From Prevotellaceae bacterium UBA1746 (GTDB lineage: Bacteria > Bacteroidota > Bacteroidia > Bacteroidales > Bacteroidaceae), in NCBI GenBank assembly GCA_905369775.1, contig CAJPJR010000010.1:1-45927 (forward strand): a stretch of 45,927 bases of DNA. The letters run 5' to 3'. Position numbers and translations under genes: made by a program. Below are positions 25,138 to 33,378 of this stretch, piece by piece (the first letter of the stretch is position 1; every line of letters starts with the position of its first letter). The notes beneath the pieces were generated by a model, which ran no database searches, was not told where the DNA came from, and worked only from the letters and a program-made list of their open reading frames with translations.

Positions 25138-25156
25138 CGACCTAATTCTATCGTCT

Positions 25157-25489
25157 ATGCAGCAGTTTCTACGCTATTTCTTTTCCCTATTTTGCGTCGG
25201 TGCGCTCTTCGGTGCCCCGCAAGTGCGTGCGGCTTCGGCAGAAGTGGCCGAAGGACCGTCGGAACAGATGATGACGGCCGCACAGACTGAGGTGAACATC
25301 ACCCTGCGCGGCAATCAGCTCCGCGTGACGAATGCCAACGGTCTGACGGTCGAGGTCTACAACATCACGGGTGTGAAAGTTTTTGTGCACCGGGTGGACG
25401 GAGACGACCGCACTTTCACCCTCACAGCCGAACGGGGCATTTATATTGTGAAGGTGGGCAAGGTGGTGCGCCGCGTCACTTTGCTCTGA
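25157..25489 (+). CDS. Small secreted protein that is mostly a type IX-like C-terminal sorting domain
   Basis: A 110-residue protein. Residues 1-25 are a signal peptide (MQQFLRYFFSLFCVGALFGA, cut near VRA-AS). About 27 acidic and polar residues follow. Residues 53-110 read like the C-terminal sorting domain of type IX secretion cargo: LRVTNANGLTVEVYNITGVK, then a Gly-Ile-Tyr-Ile-Val-Lys-Val core and a final RRVTLL. There is almost no room for a cargo domain. The start is fixed by the promoter just upstream, and an open frame that extends 126 bases further upstream crosses that promoter. It could be a remnant, a small surface protein, or a product that uses the sorting fold in another way. Confidence 0.72.
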   Translation: MQQFLRYFFSLFCVGALFGAPQVRAASAEVAEGPSEQMMTAAQTEVNITLRGNQLRVTNANGLTVEVYNITGVKVFVHRVDGDDRTFTLTAERGIYIVKVGKVVRRVTLL

Positions 25490-25682
25490 TGTGCGCTGCC
25501 CACCAGGGGCAACGCGCCACTGCCGTCGAGTAGATAGGCGACGAGCAGACTGTATGCAGCGCTCCCCGGCCGCAAGTCGGGGGGCGGAATGCTGCAGCAT
25601 TGAAGATGATTGTTTAAGATGTATTTTGGGGAGTTCGCCCCTGCCCGATATTGAAGTGGGGCTCATTTAATTTTATGTATTT

Positions 25683-26549
25683 ATGAATCAGCGCGTAAGA
25701 AAAATCGGCGTATTTTATGATGGCAGTTATGTATTTCAAGTGCGCAATTATTACAAGCGAGTGCACAACCGGCACGCTGTATTAGATTTCAACGGCTTGC
25801 ATGCTTTTGTGAAGCGGGAGATCGCCCGCATCGAGGGCTTGTCAGAGCAGGAATTGAGCATGTGTCAGATTGTGGATGCCCATTTCTTTCAGGGGCGCCG
25901 CTCGGCTCGCCAATCCGACGCCGATGCCCTGAAAGGCGAACGGGCTTTCGACGAGATGCTCGGCCGAGTTGGGGTCACCACACACTATTTGCCGTTGAAG
26001 AAACGCGGCTCTTTCGAAATGGAAAAGGGCATCGACGTGTGGTTGGCTTTGGAGGCGCTCGAGCAGTCGTACTACAAGCACTATGATTTTGTGGTGTTGC
26101 TGGCAGGCGACGGCGACTACCTCCCGCTGCTGCGCAAACTCAATGCGTTCGGCATCCGGGTGATGCTGCTCTTCTGGGAGTTTGAATACGAAGACGACAA
26201 AGGCACGGTGCGCTACACCTCGGCTTCCGATGCGTTGAAGAACGAAGCCACCTATCCCATGGACATGGTCGAAGTTTGCGACGGGCCGAAAGGTAACATC
26301 TTGTTCACCAAAGACAAGGCGCGCGACGAGGAAACAACGTCCGACCACGAAGAATATGAGGGAACATTGCTTTCGGTGGGGCGCGATTACGGCTTCATCA
26401 AGCACGAAAGTTTCCCCGACAATGTGTATTTCCTGACGAAAAATGCCGATGGCAACCTGAAGCGCGGCGACCGCGTGGCCTTCGACGTCGAAGACGGTCC
26501 GAACGGCAAGACCGTGGTCACGCATGTGCGGCGAGTCGAAGGGCATTGA
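25683..26549 (+). CDS. NYN-domain (PIN-like) ribonuclease with C-terminal cold-shock domain
   Basis: A 288-residue protein in two parts. Residues 1-190 are a LabA/DUF88-like NYN domain: the first acidic residue is in GVFYDGSYVF near 13, the second in KGIDVWLALEAL near 118, and LLAGDGDYLPLLRKL near 140 gives the DGD cluster. Residues 224-285 resemble a cold-shock/OB domain: GTLLSVGRDYGFIKHESFPD, VYFLTKNADGNLKRGDRVAF and a VVTHV end. The join suggests an RNA-targeted nuclease whose OB domain holds single-stranded RNA. The linker (about 195-222) is acidic and Thr/Ser-rich. It is followed by a strong terminator. The upstream 190 bases hold GC-rich inverted repeats but no clear consensus promoter. 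Confidence 0.85.
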   Translation: MNQRVRKIGVFYDGSYVFQVRNYYKRVHNRHAVLDFNGLHAFVKREIARIEGLSEQELSMCQIVDAHFFQGRRSARQSDADALKGERAFDEMLGRVGVTTHYLPLKKRGSFEMEKGIDVWLALEALEQSYYKHYDFVVLLAGDGDYLPLLRKLNAFGIRVMLLFWEFEYEDDKGTVRYTSASDALKNEATYPMDMVEVCDGPKGNILFTKDKARDEETTSDHEEYEGTLLSVGRDYGFIKHESFPDNVYFLTKNADGNLKRGDRVAFDVEDGPNGKTVVTHVRRVEGH

Positions 26550-26569
26550 CTTTCGGACAACAAGACGAA

Positions 26570-26607
26570 AAGCCTGTGCAACCCACCGGGGTTGCACAGG
26601 CTTTTTG
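26570..26607. terminator. Bidirectional rho-independent terminator
   Basis: A perfect 15-bp stem (aagcctgtgcaaccc / gggttgcacaggctt) with the loop accg is followed by TTTTTG on the plus strand and TTTTCG on the minus strand. It separates the NYN gene from the convergent 716-residue protein. Confidence 0.92.
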
Positions 26608-26644
26608 CTTTGTGTGGCGGAGAAACGGCGCGGAGCGACTGCAC

Positions 26645-28795
26645 TCAGAGGGTGAGATCGCCTTCGCCGCGGAGAAAACGGTCGAGCTCCCGTTCGTCGA
26701 GCGAGAGTGTGCCGTCGGAAAGTTTGAGAAAAGCGTCTTTAATATCCTCTTCGTTGCCGGCGGTGTTGAGTTCCGCAAAGACTTGTCGCAACACGGCGCT
26801 GCGTTCGTCGGTGGCCCGCATGAGGCGACTGAACTCTCCGCGAAGCAGTTGGGCGTCTTGGTCGATTCGGCGCTGCTGTGCCACAGATTCGGCCTGCACC
26901 TGGCGGAGGGCCAGATAGCTCGACAGGACGTTGCACACCGAACCGGCCGTGTTCATCAAGTCTTGGTTCAACTGTTCGTAGCGTTTTTCGGCGCGTATGT
27001 CTTCGACGATGGCGCGCGCTTGTCGGGGATTTTTGGCTTCGGCGAGTTCTTGGCGGCGCGCTTGGACGATGGCTTGTGTCTCGCGAGCCGATTCGGCGGC
27101 CTTGTTTTGCAGCTCTGCTTGCAGTTGGCCGAGCGCACGTTGGCTTTGAGCGGGCATCGATACCTGGTTGAACTGATAGGGCACGGTGGCTTTGAGCAGT
27201 CGCTCGTCGAGGGAGGTCTGCGTGATCTCGCGGGCGAGGCGGAGCAGGCGGACGACGTCGCCCAAGTGCGCGGCGATTTCGGGCGTGTTGATCGGGTCTT
27301 GGCTGTCGGCACGGCGTATTTGCAGACTCAATCCGTCCACTTCCGCTTGGAATTTGAGCTTCTCTTTTTCTACGACGGCGAGTTTCTTGCCATAAGCCTT
27401 GACCTCGCGGCGGTGTTCCTTGTGTTGCGCTTCCATCTCGCGATAAGCCTCGTATAAGGCGCCGTACACTTCATACCACTTCTGATAACGCTCTTCGTAG
27501 TTGTGGTTGTGGATGCCAAGGGTGAGCAGGTTGAAGAAGGCCGGCCAGCGGGTGGGACGCGCGCTCTTAGCTCGCTTGTAGGGACGGCGCAAGCCTTTGA
27601 GGTTCTCGCCGAGTCCTTCGGTCAATGCGCGATGGTGGTCGATAGCACCCCGGTGTCGGCTGACAAATTGTTCGGCCAGATGCAGATCATCGAGCTTGTC
27701 ATTGCGCTTCTGCCGGAGTTCTTTCAAGTTGCCGCGGTTGTAGTAGGCGTTGACGAGGGCTTGGAAACTGTGGTTGAAGACGCGATCGGAAAACTCGTGG
27801 AACTTCTTGGCGCGGGGGATGGCGACGTCGTTGAGTGCCTTGTAGATGGTGAACAGGCGCATGACGTCGGTTTGGACGGTGGTGGCGTCGCTGTGAAGGC
27901 GGAGCTTGAAATTCTCGAGTTCGGCGCGGAGTTCGTGAGTGATGGCGATGGAGTCGAGATGATGCCCCACAAAGTTCAGCCCGAGCGAAATCAGCCCGGC
28001 GCCGATGCCGTTGTTGAAGCCTTCAAGACTTTGTTTGCCACGCTGGTTGAAGCTATCGTTGATTTTGCGCATGGCCACCAGGCTGCTTTGCACCACCTGG
28101 TCGTAGTGGAGATGGGCGGCTTCTTGCATGGCGCGCACGTCGAGCCACTCGATGCGGGCGAAGTCGAAGAGCTCGGGATCGACGGCTTTGATGCGATCGC
28201 CGAAGAGGTCGATCAGTTCGAGGCTGCGTCGGCGGTAGATGTCGGCGATGCGGTCGCGCATGAGCGAGAATTCGGTGATCAAGCCGCCGAGCGAGTCTTT
28301 GTAGCCGTAGTATTGATTGACCATGTTGCCGTAATTGCTGCGCAACGCGGAGAGGGTGTCCTGAATGTTCTTGACTCCCGCGTGACCGCTGAGGCGATCG
28401 AGGAAATTGGTGTTTTTGCCGGGTTCACGCCCCTCGAGATTGTCATCGATGCTGCTGCAAAGTCGCTCGCCGCGGGCGACAACGAGGGCGTTGGTGTAAT
28501 CGATGTGGTCGTCGACTTCGTATTGTGTGCAGTGGCTCAGGCGGTTGAGAAAGTCTGCCTGATCAACAACGGGGCGCCCGAAGGTTTCGTCTACAATTTG
28601 TGTGCGGAGAGCATTGTCGCGGTAGTGCTCGTAGGCCTCGCACACGGCTTGTTGCAGGGCCGTTTCGCTGAGATCGGCCGAAGAGAAGTCGGGGCGGAGC
28701 GCCGCAGCGAGGTCGCTGAGGCTCAATAGCCCCTTTTCGTGGTATTGGTTTCGGGCGAGTTCTCGGATGCGTCCGTGAAGGGGAGTTAGTTCCAT
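26645..28795 (-). CDS. Large helical protein of unknown function with a central hydrophobic segment
   Basis: I do not recognise a family for this 716-residue protein. It is almost wholly α-helical by eye, with long charged heptad-like stretches (about 180-260, 290-420, 455-560 and 570-650) typical of coiled coils. No signal peptide, Walker motif or Cys pair is seen. One segment, GIGAGLISLGLNFVGHHL near residues 264-281, is hydrophobic and Gly-rich, and a second weaker one lies near FFNLLTLGIHNHN (about 420). The ATG at 28795 (MELTPLHGRIRELARN) is chosen because the text before it looks like noncoding Pro/Ser-rich frame. It follows the DUF349 gene on the same strand, but a terminator lies between them. 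Confidence 0.72.
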   Translation of the reverse strand: MELTPLHGRIRELARNQYHEKGLLSLSDLAAALRPDFSSADLSETALQQAVCEAYEHYRDNALRTQIVDETFGRPVVDQADFLNRLSHCTQYEVDDHIDYTNALVVARGERLCSSIDDNLEGREPGKNTNFLDRLSGHAGVKNIQDTLSALRSNYGNMVNQYYGYKDSLGGLITEFSLMRDRIADIYRRRSLELIDLFGDRIKAVDPELFDFARIEWLDVRAMQEAAHLHYDQVVQSSLVAMRKINDSFNQRGKQSLEGFNNGIGAGLISLGLNFVGHHLDSIAITHELRAELENFKLRLHSDATTVQTDVMRLFTIYKALNDVAIPRAKKFHEFSDRVFNHSFQALVNAYYNRGNLKELRQKRNDKLDDLHLAEQFVSRHRGAIDHHRALTEGLGENLKGLRRPYKRAKSARPTRWPAFFNLLTLGIHNHNYEERYQKWYEVYGALYEAYREMEAQHKEHRREVKAYGKKLAVVEKEKLKFQAEVDGLSLQIRRADSQDPINTPEIAAHLGDVVRLLRLAREITQTSLDERLLKATVPYQFNQVSMPAQSQRALGQLQAELQNKAAESARETQAIVQARRQELAEAKNPRQARAIVEDIRAEKRYEQLNQDLMNTAGSVCNVLSSYLALRQVQAESVAQQRRIDQDAQLLRGEFSRLMRATDERSAVLRQVFAELNTAGNEEDIKDAFLKLSDGTLSLDERELDRFLRGEGDLTL

Positions 28796-28984
28796 GGAGA
28801 AGGGATTTGAGTGGTGGAAATGTAATGAATTTGGTTCGTGATGAGGTGTTTGCCGTTGGGGGAGCCGGCCGCGTTGCTGCCTGCCGAGGAAAGGGCGGGG
28901 CGACGCGGGGCGATGAGAGGGGAACAAGGAAGCCGGGCTTGCGCAGCGTGGGCACCTCGGTGGGAGCGGTGGGACGTAGATTTA

Positions 28985-29028
28985 AGAAAAAAGCCTGCCC
29001 AACGTGGACTTCACGTTTGGGCAGGCTT
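28985..29028 (-). terminator. Rho-independent terminator after the DUF349 gene
   Basis: Read on the minus strand, the stem starts aagcctgcccaa and pairs over about 16 bp, then runs into TTTTTTCTT. It lies about 115 bases after the DUF349 stop codon. The rest of the 28796-29143 gap shows no gene. Confidence 0.85.
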
Positions 29029-29143
29029 GCTATGAGTGAGAAGGGGGACTGAATGTCGGCGCCTCGGCACGAAGGCCGTTGACCTCCGCCGCGAAACGGG
29101 CATTCAGTCTGCATGAAGTGCCCAAGTTGCGCAATGTGCGCAA

Positions 29144-30982
29144 TCAGCCTTGCACTTCTTTGATTTTCTCGGCAATGATTTCGAGGTCGTTGCGGAGCGT
29201 CTGGATGCGGCGCTCGATGTCGGCCACGAGCGAGTTGCCGGCTTTGGATTTCGAGTTGAGGAAGGTGAGGTTCGTCTCGTAGGTTTGAATCTCGGCCTTC
29301 TTGCTTTCGTAGGCGCGTTGGAGGCGTTGCACTTCGCTGCCGCCGGTTTGTGCTGCGCGGCGGGCGATGTTGTCCACGCGACGGCGTCCGGCCTCGCGAT
29401 GCAGGGTGTCGTAGATCTTATCGCAGAGGTTGCGGTAGGTGCGGTAGATCTTTTCTTTCTTGCGGAAGGGTACATGGCCGATGGCAGCCCATTCGGTTTG
29501 CAGCGCCTTGACGGCTTGTTGGAGTTGCTCGCTGCCTTCGTCGGCCAATTGCTGAAGGCGGGCGATGACGTCGAGTTTCTTGGTGAGGTTGGCCTGTTCC
29601 TCTTCGTGAACGCCGGAATTGGCTTCTTTCTTGCGGTCGAAGAAGGCGTTGCAAGCGGTGTTGAAGCGCTTCCAAACGGCGTCGCTCACTTTGTGGGCCA
29701 CGGGGCCAATCTTTTTCCACTCGGCTTGGAGGGCCACAAAGGCGTTGGTGGTATTGCTCCAGTCGGTGCTGTCTTTGAGTTCCTCGGCGCGTTCGCACAA
29801 AGCGGTCTTTTGTGCGAGGTTGTCGGCGAGTTTTTCGCGGAGACTGCGGAAGTAGTGAGCTTTGGCTGAGAAGAAGCGGTCGCAGGCTGTGCGGAAGCGT
29901 TCGAAGATGACCTGATTTTGTTTGCGCGGTGTGAAGCCGATGGTCTTCCATTCGTTTTGCATGCCGATAACGAGCTGGGACATCGCTTCCCATTCGGCCA
30001 TGGAGGAGAGCGCATCGAAGTTGAGGGCCTCGACTTGTTCGCAAAGTTGGGTCTTCTTGTTGAGGTTTTCCTCTTCTTCTTGTTTGCGGCCGAGGAAAAA
30101 GTCTTGGTGGCGCTTATTGACGATGGTGGAAGCGGCTTTGAAGCGGTTCCAAATTTCTTCGCGCTGCTCTTTGGCTACGGGGCCGGTTTCGCGAAATTCC
30201 TGATGAAGTTTTTGCAGCGCGTGGAAAGCGGCGACCACATCTTCGTCTTCGGCGAGCTTTTCGGCAGCTTCGCAGAGGCCGATTTTTATTTCGAGGTTCT
30301 TTTTGAAGTCGTAGGCGCGCATTTCGTGGTTGAGACGCAGCAGGTCATAGACTTGCTCCACGTAGTGGTGGAAGTTTTTCCACGTTTCGGTGACGTGCTC
30401 GGCGGGGATGTTGCCGATTTCCTTCCATTCGGCCTGCAAGGCTTTGAAGCGGTCGTATTTTTTGTCGATCTCTTCGGGTTGTGCCACCATTTGTTTGAGT
30501 TCGTCGATGAGGGCGAGCTTTTTTTCCAGGTTGGCTTGGCGTGTGGCTTCGGCTTCGGCAGCGACTTTGGCGCGCACTTCTTTGACCGAAGCGACGAGGC
30601 GTTTGTATTCCTGTTCGTCGGGATCGACAGGGGGGACGAAATCTTCGGCTTTACCGCCCTCGGCCACAAAGGCTTCGCGGGCTTTGCCGATTTCGTCGTT
30701 GTGCAGCCGATAGAAAACGTTGCGCAGGCGATCGAGGATGGCGCGATCGGAGGTTTCGGGTTGCTCCACATACTGCCGCAGGAGCGTGAGCACTTCGGCC
30801 TTGGTGGTGGGGGTAGGGATCTTTTCGGTAGATTCGGAAGGCGTGTTCACAGTGTCGGGCGTTGCGGCGGCGGGAGAATCGGTCGCGGCAGCGTCTGACG
30901 AAACGGGGGCTTGCGCAGAGGCGGTGGTGCCTTCGGGGGCTTGTGCAGCTACTTCGAGCCGGGAGGTGTCGAGTTCACTCAT
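29144..30982 (-). CDS. DUF349-repeat protein
   Basis: A 612-residue cytoplasmic protein. The first 90 or so residues are a low-complexity Ala/Thr/Ser/Pro-rich tail. From about residue 95 it consists of several DUF349 repeats, with recurring W-KxIG-x(P/V) text such as LQAEWKEIGNIPAEHV, MQNEWKTIGFTPRKQN, LQAEWKKIGPVAHKVS and LQTEWAAIGHVPFRKK, each followed by a helix with an aromatic-x-x-ARG-like pattern. A coiled coil closes the protein. DUF349 proteins are common in Bacteroidota and their function is not settled. The ATG at 30982 (MSELDTSRLEV) is chosen; an upstream ATG at 31066 would run over an inverted repeat and a possible -7 box (31008-31015). Confidence 0.88.
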   Translation of the reverse strand: MSELDTSRLEVAAQAPEGTTASAQAPVSSDAAATDSPAAATPDTVNTPSESTEKIPTPTTKAEVLTLLRQYVEQPETSDRAILDRLRNVFYRLHNDEIGKAREAFVAEGGKAEDFVPPVDPDEQEYKRLVASVKEVRAKVAAEAEATRQANLEKKLALIDELKQMVAQPEEIDKKYDRFKALQAEWKEIGNIPAEHVTETWKNFHHYVEQVYDLLRLNHEMRAYDFKKNLEIKIGLCEAAEKLAEDEDVVAAFHALQKLHQEFRETGPVAKEQREEIWNRFKAASTIVNKRHQDFFLGRKQEEEENLNKKTQLCEQVEALNFDALSSMAEWEAMSQLVIGMQNEWKTIGFTPRKQNQVIFERFRTACDRFFSAKAHYFRSLREKLADNLAQKTALCERAEELKDSTDWSNTTNAFVALQAEWKKIGPVAHKVSDAVWKRFNTACNAFFDRKKEANSGVHEEEQANLTKKLDVIARLQQLADEGSEQLQQAVKALQTEWAAIGHVPFRKKEKIYRTYRNLCDKIYDTLHREAGRRRVDNIARRAAQTGGSEVQRLQRAYESKKAEIQTYETNLTFLNSKSKAGNSLVADIERRIQTLRNDLEIIAEKIKEVQG

Positions 30983-31052
30983 GAGAGTGTCAGAGTTAGG
31001 AGTTAGGTAAAGATAGGTGGAGGCGCACAGGCGAATGCCCTGCGCTTCGTAT

Positions 31053-31133
31053 GCAAATAACGACAAAAATGACTAAACAGCCAAGTTTTCAGCGAAGAAA
31101 AATTGGGGCATAGTCGTTTTTGTCGTTATTCGC
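31053..31133. repeat. Long imperfect inverted repeat between corA and the DUF349 gene
   Basis: Two 23-base arms (31053-31075 and 31111-31133) match as inverted copies at 21 positions and are separated by 35 bases. Each arm carries the core aataacgacaaaaa. No T-run follows. It may be a terminator-like fold behind corA, or paired binding sites upstream of the DUF349 gene. Confidence 0.7.
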
Positions 31134-31156
31134 TTGTGAAAAGGTGCTTTGGAGCA

Positions 31157-32083
31157 TTAAATCCAGCCGATGCGCCGGAAGAACCAAACAAAGAGAATGG
31201 AGACGACGACGGAAGCGGCGATGGTGATGGGGAAACCCCACGTCCAATGTTCCATGCCGTTGAGCAAGTTCATACCGAAGATGCTGGCGATGAGGGTGGG
31301 GAACATGAGAATGATGCTCACCGAGGTCATCGTTTTCATCGTTTGGTTCATGTTGTTGCTGATGATCGAGGCGTAAGTGTCGATGGTCGATTCGAGGATG
31401 TTGGCGTAGATACCGGTGGTTTCGCGCGCCTGACTCATTTCGATGTTGACGTCTTCGATCATGTCGGCGTCGAGTTCGTCGACCGGAAGCTTAAATTTCA
31501 GTTTGGAAAGGAGGGTTTCGTTGCCGCGAATGGCGGTGGCGAAATAAGTGAGTGAGTCTTGGAGGCGCGAAAGGTTGATGAGATCGGAGTTGTTGATGGG
31601 GCGATCCAAGTCGCGCTTGGCACTATCGATGAGGGTACTGATCTGTTTCAGGCGTTTCAGGTACCAAACGGCGCTCGAAAGGAAGAGACGGAACACAAAG
31701 TCGACCGAGTCGGCAAATCCCAGCCCGCGGCGCTTTTGGTAGGACACGAAATCGAGCATCATGTCGGTTTCGAAGTGGCAAACGCTCACGCAGACCTCGC
31801 GATTGAGGAGCACACCGAGTGGGATGGTGGTGTGCGGCGTGCGACTCTGCTCTTCCTTTTGGTAGGGGATACGGAGAATGATGAGCATCCAGCCTTCGTC
31901 GTAGTCGTAGCGGGCACGCTCATCTTTATCTCGGATGTCGTTGAGAAAATAATCGGGGATATGTAGTTCTTCGATGAGGTATTTTTCCTCATCTTCCGTG
32001 GGGCAAGTGGCCTGCACCCAGCAGTTGGGTTCCCATTTTTCTTGGGCTTGCAACCCGTGTTTGTAATTCCAATACGTGAGCAT
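31157..32083 (-). CDS. corA: CorA-family magnesium/divalent-cation channel
   Basis: A 308-residue CorA. It forms a pentameric channel for Mg2+ and some other divalent ions in the inner membrane. The N-terminal cytoplasmic domain is acidic (DEEKYLIEELHIPDYFLNDI). A long stalk helix runs from about 150 to 255. The first membrane helix ends in the family's gating motif GMN (SIFGMNLLNGMEHW, near residue 270), and a second helix (FPITIAASVVVSILFVWFF) is followed by the usual short basic tail. The ATG at 32083 fits the family. The leader from the -7 box at 32258 would be about 170 bases, which leaves room for regulation by RNA structure, but I see no known riboswitch. Confidence 0.93.
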   Translation of the reverse strand: MLTYWNYKHGLQAQEKWEPNCWVQATCPTEDEEKYLIEELHIPDYFLNDIRDKDERARYDYDEGWMLIILRIPYQKEEQSRTPHTTIPLGVLLNREVCVSVCHFETDMMLDFVSYQKRRGLGFADSVDFVFRLFLSSAVWYLKRLKQISTLIDSAKRDLDRPINNSDLINLSRLQDSLTYFATAIRGNETLLSKLKFKLPVDELDADMIEDVNIEMSQARETTGIYANILESTIDTYASIISNNMNQTMKTMTSVSIILMFPTLIASIFGMNLLNGMEHWTWGFPITIAASVVVSILFVWFFRRIGWI

Positions 32084-32257
32084 AGCGAACTTTCTTCGGT
32101 GCGAACGGAGCCGGATAGGAAGAAAGTCATTGTGCTCTTCCTATCCGTGACGATGAGATTTCGTTTCCGCGTGATAGTCGTCCATTTGGAGTTTCAGTTT
32201 AGCCGGTGGAATCCCGTTCTTCGGGAAAAGGAGGAAGGGGATTCCGGTTTTCGCGTG

Positions 32258-32265
32258 CAAAAGTA
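32258..32265 (-). promoter_or_regulatory. Possible corA -7 box (TACTTTTG on the minus strand)
   Basis: TACTTTTG fits TAnnTTTG and is the best box in the gap upstream of corA, 175 bases before its ATG. The -33 match is poor. Confidence 0.45.
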
Positions 32266-32301
32266 CTCTTTTTCGTGCGATCTAACAAGTGCGACAGGCA
32301 T

Positions 32302-33270
32302 TTAGCGCCACACTTTTTGCCCGTTTTCGATGTTGAGGCCGCGTTGAGGAGTGGGTTGTGGGCGGCCGGAGAGATCGAAGCGGCGCACGGCGGTGGAGTG
32401 GGGCGGGGTGGACGCCTCGGACTGCCGGAGCAAGGACAGGCCGGTGAGGGTGCCATTGCTCAGATGGGCGGCATTGACGATGCGCCCCGTGCGACCGTCG
32501 ATGAGCAGCACGGCCAGATGCACGTGCCGGAACGAAGCGACGCTGCTCGGGAGGTAGCAGTCGGTGAAAACAAAGCTGCTCGGCACGTCACGCCGGAGCG
32601 TCGAGGGAACACTACCCACCAGCCCGTTGGCATCGGGGTAGATTTCGCGCGCCACATCATTAAAATACACGCGTGCGCGCGAAGGGCGGGTGGTCCAGAC
32701 GTGGAAGGGACTGGTGGGCGGCACGTAGACTTTGCCGAGAGCGTAGTAATTGCTTTGGAAATAGGGACCGACGCTGTCTTCGAGCACCACATAAGCCAAG
32801 CGCAGGTCGAGATTGTGGGTGTCGCGCCCGTAGGTGGTGCGCACGTGGAGTTCAAATTTCCGTTCGTCGGTGAGTTTGAACTCGGCTTCTACCAGCGCCT
32901 CAGCCGGACGCGCTGCGGCAGCGAGATACTGTTGTTCGAAATTGCTGAGCGAGAAGGAGGCGTTGCGTACGTCGCGGTCAATGTGTGCCGTGGGAAAAGC
33001 GCGAAAACTCAGGGCATTGTAGGTGTAGGTCGCCATTTCGTCATTGCGATGCACGGCGATGCCCACGAAGCGGTCGGGATGCTGCCTGCCCAGTTCGTCG
33101 AGGAGGAAACCGCCGAGCGGACACCACCCGCACCAGGTGCCGGTGCCCTCTTCGTAGACGACGGTGCGGGGATAGTGTGTGGAGGTGCTGTCCGTTTGCT
33201 CGGCATGCAGGGACTGACCGAGGCAAACAGCAAAGAGCAGGGTGAGCAAGTAGCGTAGGTGGAAGGGCAT
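32302..33270 (-). CDS. Omp28-like secreted thiol protein with C-terminal sorting-like tail
   Basis: A 322-residue exported protein. It has a signal peptide (MPFHLRYLLTLLFAVCLGQS, cut near LHA-EQ). A thioredoxin-like segment follows, with CxxC in EGTGTWCGWCPLGGFLLDEL near residue 45 and a later FPTAHIDRD as the cis-Pro side. This is the pattern of Omp28-related outer-membrane proteins. The last 25 residues (RRFDLSGRPQPTP to NGQKVWR) resemble the short C-terminal tails seen in many secreted Bacteroidales proteins. The ATG at 33270 is chosen because it begins the signal peptide. It follows topB by 108 bases and may share its transcript. Its thiol partners are unknown. Confidence 0.78.
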   Translation of the reverse strand: MPFHLRYLLTLLFAVCLGQSLHAEQTDSTSTHYPRTVVYEEGTGTWCGWCPLGGFLLDELGRQHPDRFVGIAVHRNDEMATYTYNALSFRAFPTAHIDRDVRNASFSLSNFEQQYLAAAARPAEALVEAEFKLTDERKFELHVRTTYGRDTHNLDLRLAYVVLEDSVGPYFQSNYYALGKVYVPPTSPFHVWTTRPSRARVYFNDVAREIYPDANGLVGSVPSTLRRDVPSSFVFTDCYLPSSVASFRHVHLAVLLIDGRTGRIVNAAHLSNGTLTGLSLLRQSEASTPPHSTAVRRFDLSGRPQPTPQRGLNIENGQKVWR

Positions 33271-33378
33271 GGGGGAAAATGCAGAAAAATTGGGGGGAAT
33301 GTCGGCATGGAGGCCTTGACAGCGGGAAAGCATAAGGCGAACCCATTTGTAGGCGCGCGCGGGCTTGGTCTGTCAGGA

